Shown here in pieces: positions 35,780 through 44,980 of a DNA stretch of 64,000 bases (position 1 is the stretch's first letter; each line of letters begins with the position of its first letter). The notes below the pieces were generated by a model. It did no database searches. It saw nothing but the letters and a program-made list of their open reading frames with translations, and was not told the DNA's origin. The position numbers were made by a program, and so were the translations under genes. Source of the DNA: Pseudomonas sp. P818 (GTDB taxonomy: Bacteria > Pseudomonadota > Gammaproteobacteria > Pseudomonadales > Pseudomonadaceae); the NCBI RefSeq assembly GCF_000418555.1, contig NZ_ATKM01000009.1, positions 1-64,000 of the forward strand, given 5' to 3'.

Positions 35780-37825
35780 ATGGCTGACCTATTGAACATA
35801 GGCCTATCAGGGCTGGCAGCGAACAAGACTTCGCTGGCAGTTACCGGTCATAACATCGTCAACGTCAATACGCCTGGTTTCTCGCGTCAGGATTCAGTGC
35901 AAGCTACGCGCGTGCCGCAATTCAGCGGGGCTGGCTATATCGGTTCGGGCACCACGCTGGTGGATGTGCGCCGTATCTACAATGAGTTTCTCAGCACCCA
36001 GGTGCGCAGCAGTACGGCGCTCAATGCCGACACCCAAGCCTACCTCAGCCAGATCAACCAGCTGGATTCGCTGCTGGCCGGCAGCACCACCGGGGTAACG
36101 CCGGGCTTGCAGAAGCTGTTCAGTGCGCTGCAGACCGCGGCAGAGGATCCTGCCAATATTCCCGCGCGGCAATTGGTGCTCTCCGAGGCCGAAGGCCTGG
36201 CCAAGCGCTTCAATACCGTTTACGACCGCTTGTTCGAGCAGAACAGCTTCATCAACAAGCAGCTTTCGGCCGTGACCGACCAGGTCAATCAACTGGCGAC
36301 TTCGATTGCCAGCTATAACGACGCCATTGCTATTGCTTCAGCCAACGGACGTGCGCCGAACGATCTGCTCGATGCTCGCGAAGAGGCCGTGCGCAAGCTG
36401 TCCGAGTTCGTTGGCGTGACCGTGGTGCCACAGGATGACAATAGCTACAACCTGTTCATCGGCTCCGGCCAGCCATTGGTGGTGGGCAGCAATGCTTCGC
36501 GCCTGCAGGTTACGCCGGGCCTATCCGACCCGCTGCGCAGTGAAATCCAGTTCGTCAGCGGCAATTCGCAGCAGAACGTCACCTCGCTGATTACTGGTGG
36601 CGAGATGGGTGGTCTGTTGCGCTATCGCCAGGACGTGCTCGACGTATCGATGAACTCGGTTGGTCGGCTGGCGTTGTCGATCGCGGATCAGGTCAACCGC
36701 CAGCTCGGGCAGGGGCTCGATCTCAATGGCCAGTTCGGCAACGAGTTGTTCCGCCCGCTCAATGATCCGCTGTTGATCGCCCAGCGAAGTCTGGCGCGCG
36801 TCGGCAACAGCGACCCGTTGGCCAATCTGAATGTCACCATCACCGATACCACCCGGCTTACCACCAGCGACTACGAGGTGCAGTTCACCAGCGCAACCGA
36901 GTATGTGGTGCGGCGTCAGTCCGATGGCACGCTATTTCCACCCAGCCCGGCAACTTTCGATATCACCACGGTTCCTGCGCCTCAGGTCGATGGTTTCAGC
37001 ATTGGCGTGGCCAGCGGTAGCTTCGCAGCGGGTGATCGCTTTCAGGTGTTGCCGACCCGCAATGCCGGACGGGACATCCGCGCTGACATGAAAAGGCCGG
37101 AGGAGTTGGCCTTCGCCGCTCCCCTCAAGGCGGAAACCAGCCCAGGCAACATCGGCACCGGCAAGATCAGCCAGCCGACGCTCAAAACCGAGATCAATAT
37201 TTACGATCCGGCTGCGCAGGCTGATCTGGAAACCAGCCTGCGCAATGCACCGCCGTTGCGTATCGTCATGGGGGCCGCTGGTGGCGCCACGCAGAGCTAC
37301 AACGTGGTGGATATCAACGGCAACGTGATCAACACCGGCAACATCGTGCCAGGCCAGAACAATGCCCTGACCATCAACGTACCGGCTAACCCGCCTGCGA
37401 TCCCGGTGGCCTTCGAGTATCAGGTAGACATCAGCGGCCGCCCATCGGAAGGGGACAATTTCTCGGTCTCGTTCAACACCAATGGCGTGTCCGATAACCG
37501 CAACGCGCTCAACCTGGTTAACCTGCAGAAGAAAACGGTCATTGGTATCAATCCGGCTGCGCCGCAGACTACCGGCTCCAGTTTCTCCGATGCCTATGGT
37601 GACCTGGTCGAGCGGGTCGGCACACTGACCAGCCAGGCACGTGTCGATGGCCAGGCGACCTCGGCGATTCTCAAGCAGGCCACCGATAACCGCGATTCGG
37701 TATCCGGGGTAAACCTGGACGAGGAAGCTGCCAAACTGATTCAGTTCGAGCAGTACTACCAGGCCTCCGCACAGATCATTCAAGTTGCACGTAACCTGTT
37801 CGATACTCTGATCAATACATTCTGA
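35780..37825 (+). CDS. flgK: Flagellar hook-filament junction protein 1 (FlgK)
   Basis: A 681-residue hook-associated protein: N-terminal LLNIGLSGLAANKTSLAVTGHNIVNVNTPGFSRQ and C-terminal GVNLDEEAAKLIQFEQYYQASAQIIQVARNLFDTLI-type helices. The variable middle (about 330-560) is beta-rich. It joins hook to filament and is exported with the FlgN chaperone, whose gene is at 23816. Length is in the Pseudomonas range. Confidence 0.96.
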   Translation: MADLLNIGLSGLAANKTSLAVTGHNIVNVNTPGFSRQDSVQATRVPQFSGAGYIGSGTTLVDVRRIYNEFLSTQVRSSTALNADTQAYLSQINQLDSLLAGSTTGVTPGLQKLFSALQTAAEDPANIPARQLVLSEAEGLAKRFNTVYDRLFEQNSFINKQLSAVTDQVNQLATSIASYNDAIAIASANGRAPNDLLDAREEAVRKLSEFVGVTVVPQDDNSYNLFIGSGQPLVVGSNASRLQVTPGLSDPLRSEIQFVSGNSQQNVTSLITGGEMGGLLRYRQDVLDVSMNSVGRLALSIADQVNRQLGQGLDLNGQFGNELFRPLNDPLLIAQRSLARVGNSDPLANLNVTITDTTRLTTSDYEVQFTSATEYVVRRQSDGTLFPPSPATFDITTVPAPQVDGFSIGVASGSFAAGDRFQVLPTRNAGRDIRADMKRPEELAFAAPLKAETSPGNIGTGKISQPTLKTEINIYDPAAQADLETSLRNAPPLRIVMGAAGGATQSYNVVDINGNVINTGNIVPGQNNALTINVPANPPAIPVAFEYQVDISGRPSEGDNFSVSFNTNGVSDNRNALNLVNLQKKTVIGINPAAPQTTGSSFSDAYGDLVERVGTLTSQARVDGQATSAILKQATDNRDSVSGVNLDEEAAKLIQFEQYYQASAQIIQVARNLFDTLINTF

Positions 37826-37891
37826 TAGCCGCCTTCCCCTACAGGGAGGGCGACGCCTGCAACCATGCAGGCAATGCAAGAGGCAAGTCCC

Positions 37892-39580
37892 ATGGTCATG
37901 CGCATCTCCTCCATCCAGGCTTTCAACAATGGGGTTTCCGGCCTCGGGCGCAACTACGCCAATGTGATTCGCACTCAGGAGCAGATCAGCAGTGGTAACC
38001 GTATCCTGACCCCGGCGGATGACCCGGTGGCCTCGGTTCGCTTGCTGCAGCTGGAACAGCAGCAGTCCATACTCAAGCAGTACAGTGACAACCTGGTTGC
38101 AGCGAAAAATAGCCTTTCTCAAGAAGAAACGACGCTTAATTCCGTCAACACGGTCATGCAGCGGATTCGCGAATTGGCGGTCCGCGCAGGCGGCGGTTCC
38201 CTGTCTTCAGCTGATCGTAACTCTATCGCCAAGGAACTGGCCGAACGTGAGGCCGAACTGCTCAACCTGATGAATAGCCGTAACGCCCGAGGTGAGTATC
38301 TGTTCGCTGGCAATCTGGGCAAGACCGAGCCTTTCGTACGTAATCCGGATGGTACCTACTCCTATTTCGGCGATGAGGGCCAGCGCAGTTTGCAAGTGGC
38401 CAGTTCGACCAACGTGGCGATCAATGACAACGGCAAGCGCCTGTTCGAAGACGTCTCCAATGCCAACCGGGTGGCCAATGTCGATGGTGTCAATAACCCG
38501 GCGTTGCCGTCTCCCCCCCTGCCGGCCACCACTATTCCTGCAGTGCCAGCGGATCAGCAGCGGGTATTCATTTCCCCAGGGCTTGTGGAGGATAACCGCG
38601 CGTTCAACAGCAGCTTCCGCAGTGGCGAACCTTATTCGCTTGCGTTCGTCAGCGGTAGTGAGTTCCGCATCTACGATGCCAGCGGAGCCGATGTAACCTC
38701 GGAGATCCCAGGGGGAGGCAAGATCGATCCGCTGGTCAATGGTGGTAACGTCATCAATTTCCGTGGCATGCGTTTTCAACTCGATGTCGCGTTGAAGGAG
38801 GGTGACAACTCCTTGGATCTCGATAACTTGCTGGCGGACATCCAGCCGCCGGCCACCGCTGGCTCGCCCGGCATCGGTACCCACAGTTTCACCCTACAGT
38901 CGGCACCCACCGAGTTCGCTGTCACCCGCTCCTCCACCAATGGATCAGCTGCCGTGGTCGCGGGGGGCACCATCGCCAACCAGGCGACCTTCGATAGCCA
39001 GTTCCCCACCTCCGGCGTGGTGTTGCGCTTTACCGACGACAGCAACTATCAGGTTTATGCTCAACCGGTAGGGCCCAACAGCCCCGTTCTGGCAACGGGT
39101 GCTGTGACCGGCCCTTATCCGGCAACCTTCAACGTCTACGGTGCAGAGTTCACTCTGTCCGCGCCGGCCAGCGCTGCTGGCGGCGACGAGTTCGGCGTGC
39201 AGCCGCAGTTTCAGGAAAAACGCAGCATCCTCAACACCATCTCGCGGCTGCGCCAGGCTCTGGAATCCTCACCAACCTCGCCGGCTGGAAACCTTGCGGT
39301 GCGTAACGAAGTCGCCATCGCCCTGAAGAATCTCGACAGTGGTATGGGCAACGTCGATGAAGTTCGAACAGAAATTGGCGCACGCCTCAACCTGATCGAA
39401 ACCACAGGCGTCGACAACGAAGACGTGACGCTGGTGAACAAATCGGTCCAGGCCGAGCTGCGCGAGCTTGACTACGCCGAGGCGTTGTCGCGTCTGTCAT
39501 TTCAAACCATCGTGCTGGAGGCGGCTCAGCAGAGCTACGTGAAGATCGCGGGCCTCAATCTTTTCAATCAGTTACGATAA
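37892..39580 (+). CDS. flgL: Flagellar hook-filament junction protein 3 (FlgL)
   Basis: A 562-residue FlgL: N-terminal MRISSIQAFNNGV and QISSGNRILTPADDPVAS, C-terminal VQAELRELDYAEALSRLSFQ. It is clearly longer than typical FlgL (300-440 residues); the extra length is in the middle (about 200-450) as surface-exposed, Pro/Ser-rich sequence. ATG 37892 has an AAGAGG site 8 bases upstream; ATG 37898 is the alternative. Last gene of the flgF operon. Confidence 0.93.
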   Translation: MVMRISSIQAFNNGVSGLGRNYANVIRTQEQISSGNRILTPADDPVASVRLLQLEQQQSILKQYSDNLVAAKNSLSQEETTLNSVNTVMQRIRELAVRAGGGSLSSADRNSIAKELAEREAELLNLMNSRNARGEYLFAGNLGKTEPFVRNPDGTYSYFGDEGQRSLQVASSTNVAINDNGKRLFEDVSNANRVANVDGVNNPALPSPPLPATTIPAVPADQQRVFISPGLVEDNRAFNSSFRSGEPYSLAFVSGSEFRIYDASGADVTSEIPGGGKIDPLVNGGNVINFRGMRFQLDVALKEGDNSLDLDNLLADIQPPATAGSPGIGTHSFTLQSAPTEFAVTRSSTNGSAAVVAGGTIANQATFDSQFPTSGVVLRFTDDSNYQVYAQPVGPNSPVLATGAVTGPYPATFNVYGAEFTLSAPASAAGGDEFGVQPQFQEKRSILNTISRLRQALESSPTSPAGNLAVRNEVAIALKNLDSGMGNVDEVRTEIGARLNLIETTGVDNEDVTLVNKSVQAELRELDYAEALSRLSFQTIVLEAAQQSYVKIAGLNLFNQLR

Positions 39581-39584
39581 TGCC

Positions 39585-39618
39585 AGCCTAGCTTCACGCT
39601 CCTCAGCGCTGCTAGGCT
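39585..39618 (+). terminator. Weak hairpin after flgL
   Basis: AGCCTAGC / GCTAGGCT, an 8-bp inverted repeat with an 18-base loop just after the flgL stop, with no U-run. A second repeat GCTCAT-N7-ATGAGC lies at 39713-39731. The 203-bp gap before the glycosylation island otherwise holds no gene I can support; the island promoter must lie here. Confidence 0.35.
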
Positions 39619-39783
39619 CGCGCCAGCGGCGTAAAGCGTCGTTGATCGTAAGCCTCCCTGGAGTCTTGTCGTGCGTGCCACCCTATGTGGCCCATGAAGC
39701 GGCATGTATTTTGCTCATTTGCTATATGAGCAGGCTAGGGTCAATGAAATGTCGGCCTCTGGCAGGCGACTTTGGGCGAATTT

Positions 39784-40554
39784 ATGAAAACAGTCATTCT
39801 GGCCGGCGGTTTGGGCACGCGTATCAGCGAAGAGTCCCACTTGCGGCCCAAGCCGATGATCGAGATAGGTGGCAAGCCGATCATCTGGCACATCATGAAG
39901 ATCTACTCTCATTACGGCATCAATGACTTCGTGATCTGCCTGGGCTACAAGGGCTATGTGATCAAGGAGTATTTCGCCAACTACTTCCTGCACATGTCCG
40001 ACGTGACCTTCGACATGGCAGAAAACCAGATGCACATTCACAACCGTCATGCCGAGCCGTGGCGCGTGACCCTGGTCGATACGGGCGAGAGCACTGCCAC
40101 GGGCGGCCGCCTCAAGCGCGTGCGCGATTACCTGGGCGATGGGACCTTCTGCCTGACCTACGGCGATGGCGTCGCCGATATCGACATTGCGCAACTGATC
40201 GATTTCCACCGCAGTCACGGCAAGCTGGCCACGGTAACAGCCGTGCAGCCACCGGGTCGCTACGGCGCGTTGGATATCCAGGGCCAGCAGGTACTGGGGT
40301 TTCAGGAAAAACCTCAGGGCGATGGCGGTTGGATCAATGGCGGCTTTTTCGTGCTTGAGCCGGACGTACTCGATTACATCGACGGTGACGGCACTACCTG
40401 GGAATTCGAACCGATGCGCCAGCTGTCCGAGCATGGGCAGCTGATGAGTCATCTGCATCGCGGTTTCTGGCAGCCGATGGACACCCTGCGTGATCGCGTG
40501 CTGCTTGAAGAGCGCTGGAAGAGCGGTCAGGCGGAGTGGCGTGTATGGCCGTGA
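39784..40554 (+). CDS. rfbF: Glucose-1-phosphate cytidylyltransferase (RfbF)
   Basis: A 256-residue sugar nucleotidyltransferase: N-terminal GGLGTRI(S)EE and [19 protein letters not shown] are the signature of RfbF/DdhA, which makes CDP-glucose from CTP and glucose-1-phosphate. The [11 protein letters not shown] and GDGVADIDI segments also fit. First gene of the flagellin glycosylation island, located between flgL and fliC. Its stop overlaps the next start (10 bp). ATG 39784 is favoured over one four codons upstream by homology. Confidence 0.95.
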   Translation: MKTVILAGGLGTRISEESHLRPKPMIEIGGKPIIWHIMKIYSHYGINDFVICLGYKGYVIKEYFANYFLHMSDVTFDMAENQMHIHNRHAEPWRVTLVDTGESTATGGRLKRVRDYLGDGTFCLTYGDGVADIDIAQLIDFHRSHGKLATVTAVQPPGRYGALDIQGQQVLGFQEKPQGDGGWINGGFFVLEPDVLDYIDGDGTTWEFEPMRQLSEHGQLMSHLHRGFWQPMDTLRDRVLLEERWKSGQAEWRVWP

Positions 40555-41612
40555 GTGCAGCGTTCTGGGCTGGCCGTCGAGTCCTGTTGACCGGGCATAC
40601 CGGTTTCAAGGGCGGATGGCTGGCGCTGTGGCTGCAGGAGCTGGGTGCCGAGGTCTATGGCTATGCCCTGCCGGCGCCTGCTGAACCATCGCTCTGGCAG
40701 GTCGCGCGCCTGGCGCAGCGGATGCCTGGCACCCTGGCCGATATCCGTGACGCTCAGCGCGTTGCCGAGGCCGTGGCGACGTTCCGCCCGGAAGTCGTCC
40801 TGCACCTGGCGGCTCAGCCACTGGTGCGTGAATCCTATCGTGCGCCAGCCGATACCTATGCCACCAACGTCATGGGCACGGTCAATCTGCTGGAAGCGCT
40901 GCGCAACTGCGACAGCGTGCGCGCGGTGCTGGTCGTCACCAGCGACAAGTGCTACGAAAACCGTGAATGGCTCTGGCCGTACCGCGAAAATGACGCCCTC
41001 GGTGGACATGACCCTTACAGCAGCAGCAAGGCCTGCGTAGAGCTGTTATGTGCGTCTTGGCGTGAGTCGTTCCTGCGCGAATCCGGCATCGCACTGGCCA
41101 CGGCGCGGGCCGGCAACGTGATTGGTGGCGGCGACTGGTCGGCTGACCGTCTGCTGCCCGATATCCTGCGTGCCTGGCAGGCCGGGCAATCATTGACGTT
41201 GCGCTACCCACAAGCCGTGCGGCCCTGGCAGCACGTGCTCGAACCGCTGCACGGCTATCTGTGCCTGGCGCAGGCGCTGGTCGAGCAGGGCGAGGCGGTG
41301 GCCTCGGCATGGAACTTCGGCCCTGATAACGAGGGGCTAGTCAGTGTCGGCGAGCTGGTCGAGCGACTGGCCCAGCACTGGCCTGGTGAGGCGCGCTGGA
41401 CGGTCGAGGCGAATGGACAACCTCACGAGGCGGGCCTGCTCGCGCTGGACTCCAGCCAGGCACGTGTTCGTCTGAACTGGCGCCCTCGCTGGAACTTGCA
41501 GCAGGCCATCGAACGAACCCTCGACTGGCACCGGGCCTGGCAGGCCGGCGAGGACATGCAGATATTCAGCCGCGCGCAGATCGCGGCCTATCAAGGCGAA
41601 ATTCATGAGTGA
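40545..41612 (+). CDS. rfbG: CDP-glucose 4,6-dehydratase (RfbG)
   Basis: A 355-residue extended short-chain dehydrogenase: NAD-binding [15 protein letters not shown] near the N-terminus and the active-site [11 protein letters not shown] (YxxxK). TGHTGFKG instead of the more common GGTGFIG is diagnostic of CDP-glucose 4,6-dehydratases. The product is CDP-4-keto-6-deoxyglucose, the substrate of the next enzyme. It overlaps both neighbours by a few bases, so translation is coupled. Confidence 0.95.
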   Translation: MAVSAAFWAGRRVLLTGHTGFKGGWLALWLQELGAEVYGYALPAPAEPSLWQVARLAQRMPGTLADIRDAQRVAEAVATFRPEVVLHLAAQPLVRESYRAPADTYATNVMGTVNLLEALRNCDSVRAVLVVTSDKCYENREWLWPYRENDALGGHDPYSSSKACVELLCASWRESFLRESGIALATARAGNVIGGGDWSADRLLPDILRAWQAGQSLTLRYPQAVRPWQHVLEPLHGYLCLAQALVEQGEAVASAWNFGPDNEGLVSVGELVERLAQHWPGEARWTVEANGQPHEAGLLALDSSQARVRLNWRPRWNLQQAIERTLDWHRAWQAGEDMQIFSRAQIAAYQGEIHE

Positions 41613-42927
41613 ACAGACGGCGCAAGCGCTGCGTCAGCAGATAGCTGAGCTGGTGGAGCGTTATGCCGAATTGCAACTGGCACCGACCGCCTTCGAGGCA
41701 GGTCGTGATGCCGTGCCGCCGTCCGGCAAGGTGATCGGTGCGGGCGAGCTGAAAAACATGACCGAGGCCGTGCTAGACGGCTGGTTGACTACTGGGCGCT
41801 TCAACCAGGCTTTCGAGAAGCGTCTGGCTCGCTATCTGGGCCGCCGTTGCGTGCTGACCACCAACTCCGGTTCCTCGGCCAATTTGCTGGCGTTCTCTGC
41901 CTTGACCTCACCGCGTCTGGGCGACCGGGCGATTCGCAAGGGCGACGAAGTGATCGGCGTAGCCGCCGGTTTTCCCACCACGGTCAACCCCATTCTGCAG
42001 TTCGGTGCGGTGCCGGTATTCGTCGATATCGAACTGGGCACCTACAACATCGATCCGACGCTGATCGAAGCTGCCATCGGGCCGCGTACCAAGGCCATCA
42101 TGCTTGCTCATACGCTGGGCAACCCATTCAACCTCAAGGTCATCCGCGACCTCTGTGATCGCTATGGCCTGTGGTTGATCGAGGATTGCTGCGATGCCCT
42201 CGGTTCGACCTATGAAGGGCGCCAGGTGGGCAGTTTCGGTGATATCGGCACGCTCAGTTTCTACCCGGCGCATCACATCACCATGGGCGAGGGTGGGGCG
42301 GTGTTCACCGACTCGCCACTGCTCAAACGCATCGTCGAGTCGTTCCGCGACTGGGGCCGTGACTGCTATTGCGCACCGGGCGAGGACAATACCTGCGGCA
42401 AGCGTTTCTGCTGGCAACTGGGCGATCTGCCGGAAGGCTACGACCACAAGTACACCTACTCGCACCTGGGGTACAACCTGAAGATCACCGACATGCAGGC
42501 CGCCTGTGCGCTGGCGCAGATGGATCGCCTGGATGACTTCATCAGTGCGCGCAAACGCAATTTTGCCTGGCTCAGCGAGCGCCTGGCCGGCTGCGCCGAG
42601 CAACTGATCCTGCCGCAGGCCACGCCTGGCAGTGATCCGTCATGGTTCGGCTTCCCGCTGACCCTGCGCGATGGTTGTGGCATCGAGCGTGTCGGACTGC
42701 TGCGTTATCTGGATGAGCAACGCGTGGGTACGCGCCTGCTGTTCGCCGGTAACCTGACGCGCCAGCCCTACATGCAGGGCCAGGAGTACCGCGTGTGCGG
42801 TGAGCTGACCATTACCGACAAGGCGATGCGTGACACCTTCTGGATCGGCCTATGGCCGGGGCTTTCCGAGGATCACCTGGAGCATGCCGCGCGCCACCTG
42901 GAAAGCTATGTGCGGAGGCTGCGCTGA
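41605..42927 (+). CDS. rfbH: CDP-4-keto-6-deoxy-D-glucose 3-dehydrase (RfbH/E1)
   Basis: A 440-residue DegT/AspC-fold PMP-dependent [2Fe-2S] enzyme. The active-site position normally occupied by Lys in aminotransferases is His here (YPAHHITMGEGGAVF), the hallmark of the 3-dehydrase E1. Cysteines for the cluster are in the CYCAPGEDNTCGKRFCW region. It removes the 3-OH to give CDP-4-keto-3,6-dideoxyglucose, usually with an E3 reductase. No E3 gene is visible nearby, so a general reductase must serve. The stop overlaps the next ATG. Confidence 0.95.
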   Translation: MSEQTAQALRQQIAELVERYAELQLAPTAFEAGRDAVPPSGKVIGAGELKNMTEAVLDGWLTTGRFNQAFEKRLARYLGRRCVLTTNSGSSANLLAFSALTSPRLGDRAIRKGDEVIGVAAGFPTTVNPILQFGAVPVFVDIELGTYNIDPTLIEAAIGPRTKAIMLAHTLGNPFNLKVIRDLCDRYGLWLIEDCCDALGSTYEGRQVGSFGDIGTLSFYPAHHITMGEGGAVFTDSPLLKRIVESFRDWGRDCYCAPGEDNTCGKRFCWQLGDLPEGYDHKYTYSHLGYNLKITDMQAACALAQMDRLDDFISARKRNFAWLSERLAGCAEQLILPQATPGSDPSWFGFPLTLRDGCGIERVGLLRYLDEQRVGTRLLFAGNLTRQPYMQGQEYRVCGELTITDKAMRDTFWIGLWPGLSEDHLEHAARHLESYVRRLR

Positions 42928-43619
42928 TGCGCGCCTACGTCCTCTGCGGAGGCTTCGGCACGCGCTTGCGCAGCGTGACGGACACGCAGAAGGCGCTGGT
43001 GCCGGTGCATGGCGAGCCTTTTCTGGCGCGCGTGCTGCGGCAACTGGCGCGGGCCGGTGTCAGCGAGGCCGTACTCTGCGCGCATTACCGCGCCGAGCAG
43101 GTCGCTGAACAACTGGCGGCTCTGGCGCAGGATGCCGGGCTGCAATTGATGCTAGTGGTCGAGCCCAGCCCCATGGGCACGGGCGGTGCACTGCTCAATG
43201 CGCTGCGTGAGCAACCGCCACAGGGGCGGTATCTGGTGCTCAATGCCGACACCTTTGTCGATGCCGACGGCTACGCGATGATGGTGCAGGGGCAGGGCAA
43301 CGCGCTGCTGGGCGTGCGGGTGGGTGACCGTAGCCGTTACGGCAGTCTTGAGGTTGATGCCGGTGGTCAGTTGCGTGCGCTGCTGGAGAAGGGGCGAGAA
43401 GGACCGGGCCTGATCAACGCGGGTGTCTACGCTTTTACCTGCGAAACCTTTGCGAGCGCCGCCGTGCGTGCGTGCTCGATGGAGCAGGAGCTGCTGCCTG
43501 AGTTGCTGGCCAGCGAAGCCGTGGGGGTCATCGAATACGGCGGCCGCTTTATCGATATCGGCACGCCGGAGTCGCTTGACCGATACGCCACTGATTTTCG
43601 GATGGAACCCAGATCATGA
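42927..43619 (+). CDS. Sugar nucleotidyltransferase (HddC-like)
   Basis: A 230-residue nucleotidyltransferase: CGGFGTRLRSVTDTQKALVPV with GEPFLARVL, then LVLNADTF (metal-binding Asp). It resembles D-glycero-alpha-D-manno-heptose-1-phosphate guanylyltransferase HddC, and its neighbour is an HddA-like kinase, but other sugar-1-phosphates are possible. The start at 42927 overlaps the rfbH stop by one base. It is translationally coupled to the kinase (4-bp overlap). Confidence 0.85.
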   Translation: MRAYVLCGGFGTRLRSVTDTQKALVPVHGEPFLARVLRQLARAGVSEAVLCAHYRAEQVAEQLAALAQDAGLQLMLVVEPSPMGTGGALLNALREQPPQGRYLVLNADTFVDADGYAMMVQGQGNALLGVRVGDRSRYGSLEVDAGGQLRALLEKGREGPGLINAGVYAFTCETFASAAVRACSMEQELLPELLASEAVGVIEYGGRFIDIGTPESLDRYATDFRMEPRS

Positions 43620-44980
43620 GCCTGCTCGTGCAAACCCTCAGTATTCGTGAACAGCAGAGCATTCTCGATGCCGTCGAGTGCATCGAGGCCGGCGCCCTGC
43701 AGATCGCTTTCGTGGTGGACGAGCAGATGCGTCTGCTGGGCGTGGTGACCAACGGTGACGTGCGCCGCCATCTGCTGCAAGGCGGCAAGACGGACGAGCC
43801 GGTTACCGCCTGCATGAACGAGGAGTTTCGTTCAGTACAGGCTGGCGTGCCGCGAGAGGATCTACTCAAGGCCTTCGACCTGGGCTACATCGCTCTACCA
43901 GGCCTGGACGAGCAAGGTCGCCTGGTGGAGGTATACACCCGGCAGATGGCTGCCAGTGCCGAAGTGCCCGTGCTGGCCCGTGCCCGAGCACCGGTGCGGA
44001 TGAGCTTCTGCGGCGGCGGGGCGGATCTGACCTATTTCTTCATCGACCACTCGGCGGCGGTGCTCAGCTGCACCGTAGGCCTGTATGCCCATGCCACCCT
44101 GATCCCGCGTGACGATGGACGCATCAGCATCTATGCCGAAGACCTGAGCCGCGAGGAGCACTACAGCTCCCTGGCCGAGTTGCTGGCCGCACCGGAGAAG
44201 AGCCTGCTGGCCACCATCGTCGCGGTGATCAAACCCAAGTACGGCTTCGACCTCTACCTGCGTTCGGACTTTCCTGTGGGCTCTGGCCTGGGCGGCTCCT
44301 CGGCCGCCACCACCGCGACTATCGCCGTGTTCAACGAGCTGCGCCAGGATCGCTGGAATACTTACGAAATCGCCGAGCTGGCCTTCCAGGCCGAACGCCT
44401 GTGCTTCGGCATCGCCGGTGGCTGGCAGGATCAGTACGCCTCGGCCTTCGGTGGTTTCAACCTGATCGAGTTCGAGAACCAGCGCAACCTCGTCCATCCC
44501 ATCCGTCTGGAAGACTCCATCCGCAACGAACTGGAGTCCTGCCTGGTGCTGTGCGACACCGGCATCTCCCATGACTCCGGGCGCCTGCACGAACTGCAGC
44601 GCGAAGAGATCGAGGCCGAGTTATCGCAAACCGAGCTGCTCAGCGCCAGCGTGACCCTGTGTCGACGCATGCACCACTTCCTCATCCGGGGCGAACTCAA
44701 GGCGTTCGGCACCTGCCTGGACGAAGCCTGGCAATTGAAGAAGCGCTTTTCCTCGGCCATCAGCGATGGCCGACTCGATGAAATCTATGCGGCCGCACTG
44801 GCCGCCGGGGCCTGTGGCGGCAAGCTGCTGGGCGCCGGTGGCGGCGGCTTTTTCTTGTTCTACGTCCAGCCCCAGCACCGTCAGCGCGTGGTCAGCGCCG
44901 TGGCCGCGCTGGGCTGTCAGACCCAGAACTTCCGCTTCGAATCGAGCGGCGTGACCTCATGGCGAACGAAAATCCAATGA
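43616..44980 (+). CDS. CBS domain-GHMP sugar kinase fusion (HddA-like kinase)
   Basis: A 454-residue fusion. Residues 1-115 form a pair of CBS-like repeats (IAFVVDEQMRLLGVVTNGDVRRHLLQG; the second repeat is degenerate). From about 123 a GHMP kinase follows: RAPVRMSFCGGGADL, the ATP loop GSGLGGSSAAT near 221, and the C-terminal LLGAGGGGFFLF near 404. The kinase is closest in pattern to heptose-7-phosphate kinase HddA. CBS domains are usually found fused to nucleotidyltransferases of the PtmE type; here the CBS half is joined to the kinase. Overlaps both neighbours. Confidence 0.88.
   Translation: MSLLVQTLSIREQQSILDAVECIEAGALQIAFVVDEQMRLLGVVTNGDVRRHLLQGGKTDEPVTACMNEEFRSVQAGVPREDLLKAFDLGYIALPGLDEQGRLVEVYTRQMAASAEVPVLARARAPVRMSFCGGGADLTYFFIDHSAAVLSCTVGLYAHATLIPRDDGRISIYAEDLSREEHYSSLAELLAAPEKSLLATIVAVIKPKYGFDLYLRSDFPVGSGLGGSSAATTATIAVFNELRQDRWNTYEIAELAFQAERLCFGIAGGWQDQYASAFGGFNLIEFENQRNLVHPIRLEDSIRNELESCLVLCDTGISHDSGRLHELQREEIEAELSQTELLSASVTLCRRMHHFLIRGELKAFGTCLDEAWQLKKRFSSAISDGRLDEIYAAALAAGACGGKLLGAGGGGFFLFYVQPQHRQRVVSAVAALGCQTQNFRFESSGVTSWRTKIQ

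Noticed and set aside
37826..37891. Small inverted repeat between flgK and flgL (GCCTTCCC / GGGAGGGC)
   Set aside because: Short with a mismatch and lies inside a continuous operon; not convincing as a terminator or regulatory site.
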